Positions 59,032 through 60,567 of a stretch of DNA of 60,567 nt are shown one piece after another. The DNA lies in contig JAKQNF010000020.1 in assembly GCA_029565935.1 (NCBI GenBank), forward strand, positions 1-60,567, given 5' to 3'. This DNA is from Bacillota bacterium. Its GTDB lineage: Bacteria > Bacillota > DTU025 > MWDF01. The notes under the pieces are model-generated. The model did not search any database and had not been told where the DNA came from. It worked only from the letters and a program-made list of their open reading frames with translations. The position numbers and the translations under genes were made by a program. Every line of letters starts with the position of its first letter. Positions within the stretch are counted from its first letter, which is position 1.

Positions 59032-59250
59032 ATGAATTATGTGGAAGTAGACGCGACGGGGCTGACGAAGGCGCTGGCTGTGGCCATAGTAAGGCGAGCC
59101 ATGTCTGTAAGCTCAGGGAAGCCCGTGGTCGTCACGTTTGACGATGAGACCGTAAGGGAGCATATAAACTCCTTCGCCAACGGCAAACACTGGAAGACAG
59201 AGGCGAAAAACCTGCCTGACGGGAAACTGCTGCTCACGATGAGCAAATGA
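59032..59250 (+). CDS. TusA/YedF-like small protein without the catalytic cysteine
   Basis: A 72-residue protein. VEVDATGLTKALAVAIVRRAMS, then VVVTFDDETVREHINSFANGKHWKTEAK and GKLLLTMSK, follow the beta-alpha-beta-alpha-beta-beta plan of TusA/YedF/SirA sulfur carriers. The CPxP motif at the start of helix 1 is replaced by TKAL, so the sulfur-carrying cysteine is absent. ATG 59032 has AAGGGGTGG upstream; a longer frame from 58981 has no site. It stands alone, so its role is unknown. Confidence 0.65.
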   Translation: MNYVEVDATGLTKALAVAIVRRAMSVSSGKPVVVTFDDETVREHINSFANGKHWKTEAKNLPDGKLLLTMSK

Positions 59251-59337
59251 GATCATTCATTTTGGTACAGGATCTTACCATGAGCATAATCAGTTTGGTT
59301 TTGCCTCGTTGACCTATAGTACCTCGAAGTCGATGAA

Positions 59338-59372
59338 CGGCAGGGCGTCTTGCCAACATTGACGCCCTGCCG
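59338..59372. terminator. Hairpin between convergent small genes
   Basis: Perfect 12-bp stem CGGCAGGGCGTC (59338-59349) with GACGCCCTGCCG (59361-59372). T runs are weak on both sides, but its place between convergent genes suggests a shared terminator. Confidence 0.7.
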
Positions 59373-59442
59373 CTCGATTCGTTCTACGCTGATCGCTTGA
59401 TTTTGGCCTTGTTATCCGGATATCTGCCCGCTTAGCCTATAC

Positions 59443-59571
59443 CTACTTGGTCTTAGGAGCTTTTTCCATAGGCTGAGCCGGTGCGGCAGCCTTCTCCACG
59501 ACCGGTTTTACAGGCGCTGCCGCCATCACAGGTTTATGCTTAGCTTTCTGCTCTTTCTTGCTCTTGCCCAT
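59443..59571 (-). CDS. 42-residue Lys/Ala/Pro-rich protein
   Basis: Small open reading frame with a good site (AAAGGGGTG, seven bases before ATG 59571). The 42 residues are low complexity: a basic start (MGKSKKEQKAKHKP) and then Ala/Pro/Val/Lys repeats (AAAPVKPVVEKAAAPAQP). No fold or family is recognised; such tails resemble nucleic-acid-binding or linker peptides. An AT-rich stretch with TATAAT-like sequences (about 59640-59690) upstream could hold its promoter. Confidence 0.5.
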   Translation of the reverse strand: MGKSKKEQKAKHKPVMAAAPVKPVVEKAAAPAQPMEKAPKTK

Positions 59572-59791
59572 GATAACACCCCTTTTATTCTTATATTCCC
59601 TTCCTTGCCAGTTCGGCCGTGGTTTCGACCCACGCCATATATATTATAATACTAATATTTCACATTATTAATATAATATTTAGCAAATTTTGGCTCGTAT
59701 CGGCCATGACCTAGAGAATTGGTATTTCGACCTGCTCATTCTCGGTCCAGACTCCATCTAGCCGGACGTATGTAAGTGGAAGGGCAAAAAA

Positions 59792-59866
59792 TGGAGCGGA
59801 TGACGGGATTCGAACCCGCGACTCATGGCTTGGGAAGCCATTGCCCTACCACTGGGCTACATCCGC
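59792..59866 (-). tRNA. tRNA-Gly (anticodon CCC)
   Basis: Minus-strand cloverleaf: acceptor GCGGATG/CATCCGC, D-arm AGCCCAGTGGTAGGGC, anticodon stem ATGGC/GCCAT with loop TTCCCAA (CCC), T-arm CGGGTTCGAATCCCG, discriminator T, encoded CCA. A T run follows directly (CCATTTTTT). Confidence 0.96.
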
Positions 59867-60025
59867 TCTGCAAAGCATATTATAGAACTTAGGGAAGCCT
59901 TCTGCAATAAACAACAACCTCAAGGCATGTTCTAGCTAAGGTACCTTCCTGTGTGCACAGGTTGCGCCGGCATATCCCCCTAGCCTTCAAGGGATCCGAT
60001 TCCCATACCTTCAGTAACCCGCGAC

Positions 60026-60319
60026 CTACCTCAGTTCCTCGAAGACATCCTTACCCTGCGCCCAATTCCTCAGGTTCCTCAGCCTCGCCCCCGAATCTCC
60101 GTGCTCGGGGTCACTGAACAGGTCCAGCAGCCTCTGGCACGGGACCTCGGGGCAGAAGCCACAGTGCTCGAATCCATGCTCGATGCAGCACCTTGCCTTG
60201 TCACATACGCCCCAGAACATGTTCGAAGCGCAGGCCCGGCACCCTTTGCAGCCTACCCTGTCCTTCCATTCGCATGTGCCGCAATATGCCCCGCACATCG
60301 CTTTAAGCATATTATCCAT
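60026..60319 (-). CDS. DUF3795-like cysteine-rich protein
   Basis: A 97-residue protein with 12 cysteines, opening MCGAYCGTCEWKDRVGCKGCRAC, then WGVCDKARCCIEHGFEHCGFCPEVPC, the pattern of DUF3795 proteins, which probably bind zinc or an Fe-S cluster. The ATG is preceded by GGAGGGATAATCCTG. It stands alone between two tRNA genes, all leftward. Function unknown; these proteins are frequent in anaerobes. Confidence 0.85.
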   Translation of the reverse strand: MDNMLKAMCGAYCGTCEWKDRVGCKGCRACASNMFWGVCDKARCCIEHGFEHCGFCPEVPCQRLLDLFSDPEHGDSGARLRNLRNWAQGKDVFEELR

Positions 60320-60425
60320 CAGGATTATCCCTCCATATTATTCGCTTACCCTATATCTAGTACAATCAAGCGCCTAGTCCGTAGTTTGTAATGCGATTAT
60401 CATCGGATCATGTCTGTAACGTATG

Positions 60426-60460
60426 AAAATCACTCAGCCGTCTCATCGATGACTGAGTGA
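60426..60460 (-). terminator. Terminator of tRNA-Asp
   Basis: Minus strand TCACTCAG (60460-60453) with CTGAGTGA (60437-60430), then TTTTC, six bases after the tRNA 3' end. Confidence 0.85.
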
Positions 60461-60465
60461 AACCT

Positions 60466-60542
60466 TGGCGGAAGCGACGGGAGTCGAACCCGCGATCTCC
60501 TGCGTGACAGGCAGGCATGTTTGACCACTACACCACGCCTCC
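60466..60542 (-). tRNA. tRNA-Asp (anticodon GTC)
   Basis: Minus-strand cloverleaf: acceptor GGAGGCG/CGCTTCC with one G-U pair, anticodon stem CCTGC/GCAGG with loop CTGTCAC (GTC), T-arm GCGGGTTCGACTCCCGT, discriminator G as usual for tRNA-Asp, encoded CCA. Confidence 0.96.
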
Positions 60543-60567
60543 GCGTAACAAAGCTATTATACATTAC

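Noticed and set aside
1-60567. Mobile elements, phage genes or rRNA
   Set aside because: No transposase, integrase, terminal repeats, phage genes or ribosomal RNA sequence was found on reading the window; base and codon use looks even throughout.

Overview
The window is a dense, mostly ordinary bacterial chromosome segment of high GC. It has long same-strand runs of genes with overlaps of a few bases, Shine-Dalgarno sites of the AGGAGG type, frequent GTG/TTG starts, and arginine mostly encoded by AGG. No insertion sequence, phage gene, CRISPR array, origin or rRNA is seen. The gene content points to an anaerobe that ferments amino acids or organic acids and uses a sodium gradient: a biotin-dependent Na+-pumping methylmalonyl-CoA decarboxylase, a split B12-dependent methylmalonyl-CoA mutase, formiminotransferase, a full glycine cleavage system and many Fe-S/flavin proteins. 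Two secreted proteins ending in a beta-barrel-like YRF point to an outer membrane. This would suit Synergistota or a related diderm lineage, but the assignment is inference; no rRNA or marker set is available.

Layout. 0-2.2 kb (minus): aromatic amino acid permease and ferredoxin-fused aldo/keto reductase. 2.5-7.7 kb (plus): decarboxylase alpha, delta, biotin carrier and beta subunits (mmdA-D-C-B), then a second beta subunit with a 40-residue OadG-like partner. 7.9-11.7 kb: folate genes (ftcD, a divergent cyclodeaminase, an ECF S component, folP, folB). 11.8-15.6 kb: a leader with two mutually exclusive hairpins, then DUF2520-panB-panC-birA and a heavy-metal-associated protein. 15.7-19.2 kb: both mutase subunits, meaB and the epimerase. 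19.4-20.6 kb: tandem outer-membrane-like paralogues. 20.7-26.6 kb: class V aminotransferase, ThiF/MoeB protein, split UxaA dehydratase, MATE and LysE transporters. 26.6-30.0 kb (minus): a five-subunit FAD/Fe-S dehydrogenase. 30.0-35.8 kb (minus): ftsH, tilS, two LiaF-like membrane proteins and lpdA. 36.0-44.9 kb (plus): gcvT-H-PA-PB, two radical SAM proteins that look like the LipS1/LipS2 lipoyl synthase, a LipM-like transferase, an acetamidase and a double-GNAT protein. 44.9-47.4 kb (minus): a beta-propeller gene split by an in-frame TGA and two lipoproteins. 47.6-53.2 kb (minus): cca, glycerate kinase, murD, folD and a GNAT. 53.3-55.8 kb (plus): ECF sigma factor, zinc-finger anti-sigma factor and HtrA protease. 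56.0-60.5 kb: DUF502, OsmC-like, Smr-domain and esterase genes, three tRNA genes (Thr, Gly, Asp) and small proteins.

How it works together. Mutase, epimerase and decarboxylase link succinyl-CoA to propionyl-CoA and convert decarboxylation energy into a Na+ gradient. BirA attaches biotin to MmdC and MeaB protects the mutase. The folate genes, folD and the glycine cleavage genes form a one-carbon network, and the lipoyl genes next to gcvPB can supply the lipoyl group on GcvH. PanB/PanC and the DUF2520 protein make pantothenate for CoA.

The observations most worth a second look are the in-frame TGA that would create a C-x-x-U motif with a SECIS-like hairpin behind it, the orphan beta subunit with its 40-residue partner, the pantothenate leader, the five-subunit dehydrogenase and the compact gcv-lip operon.
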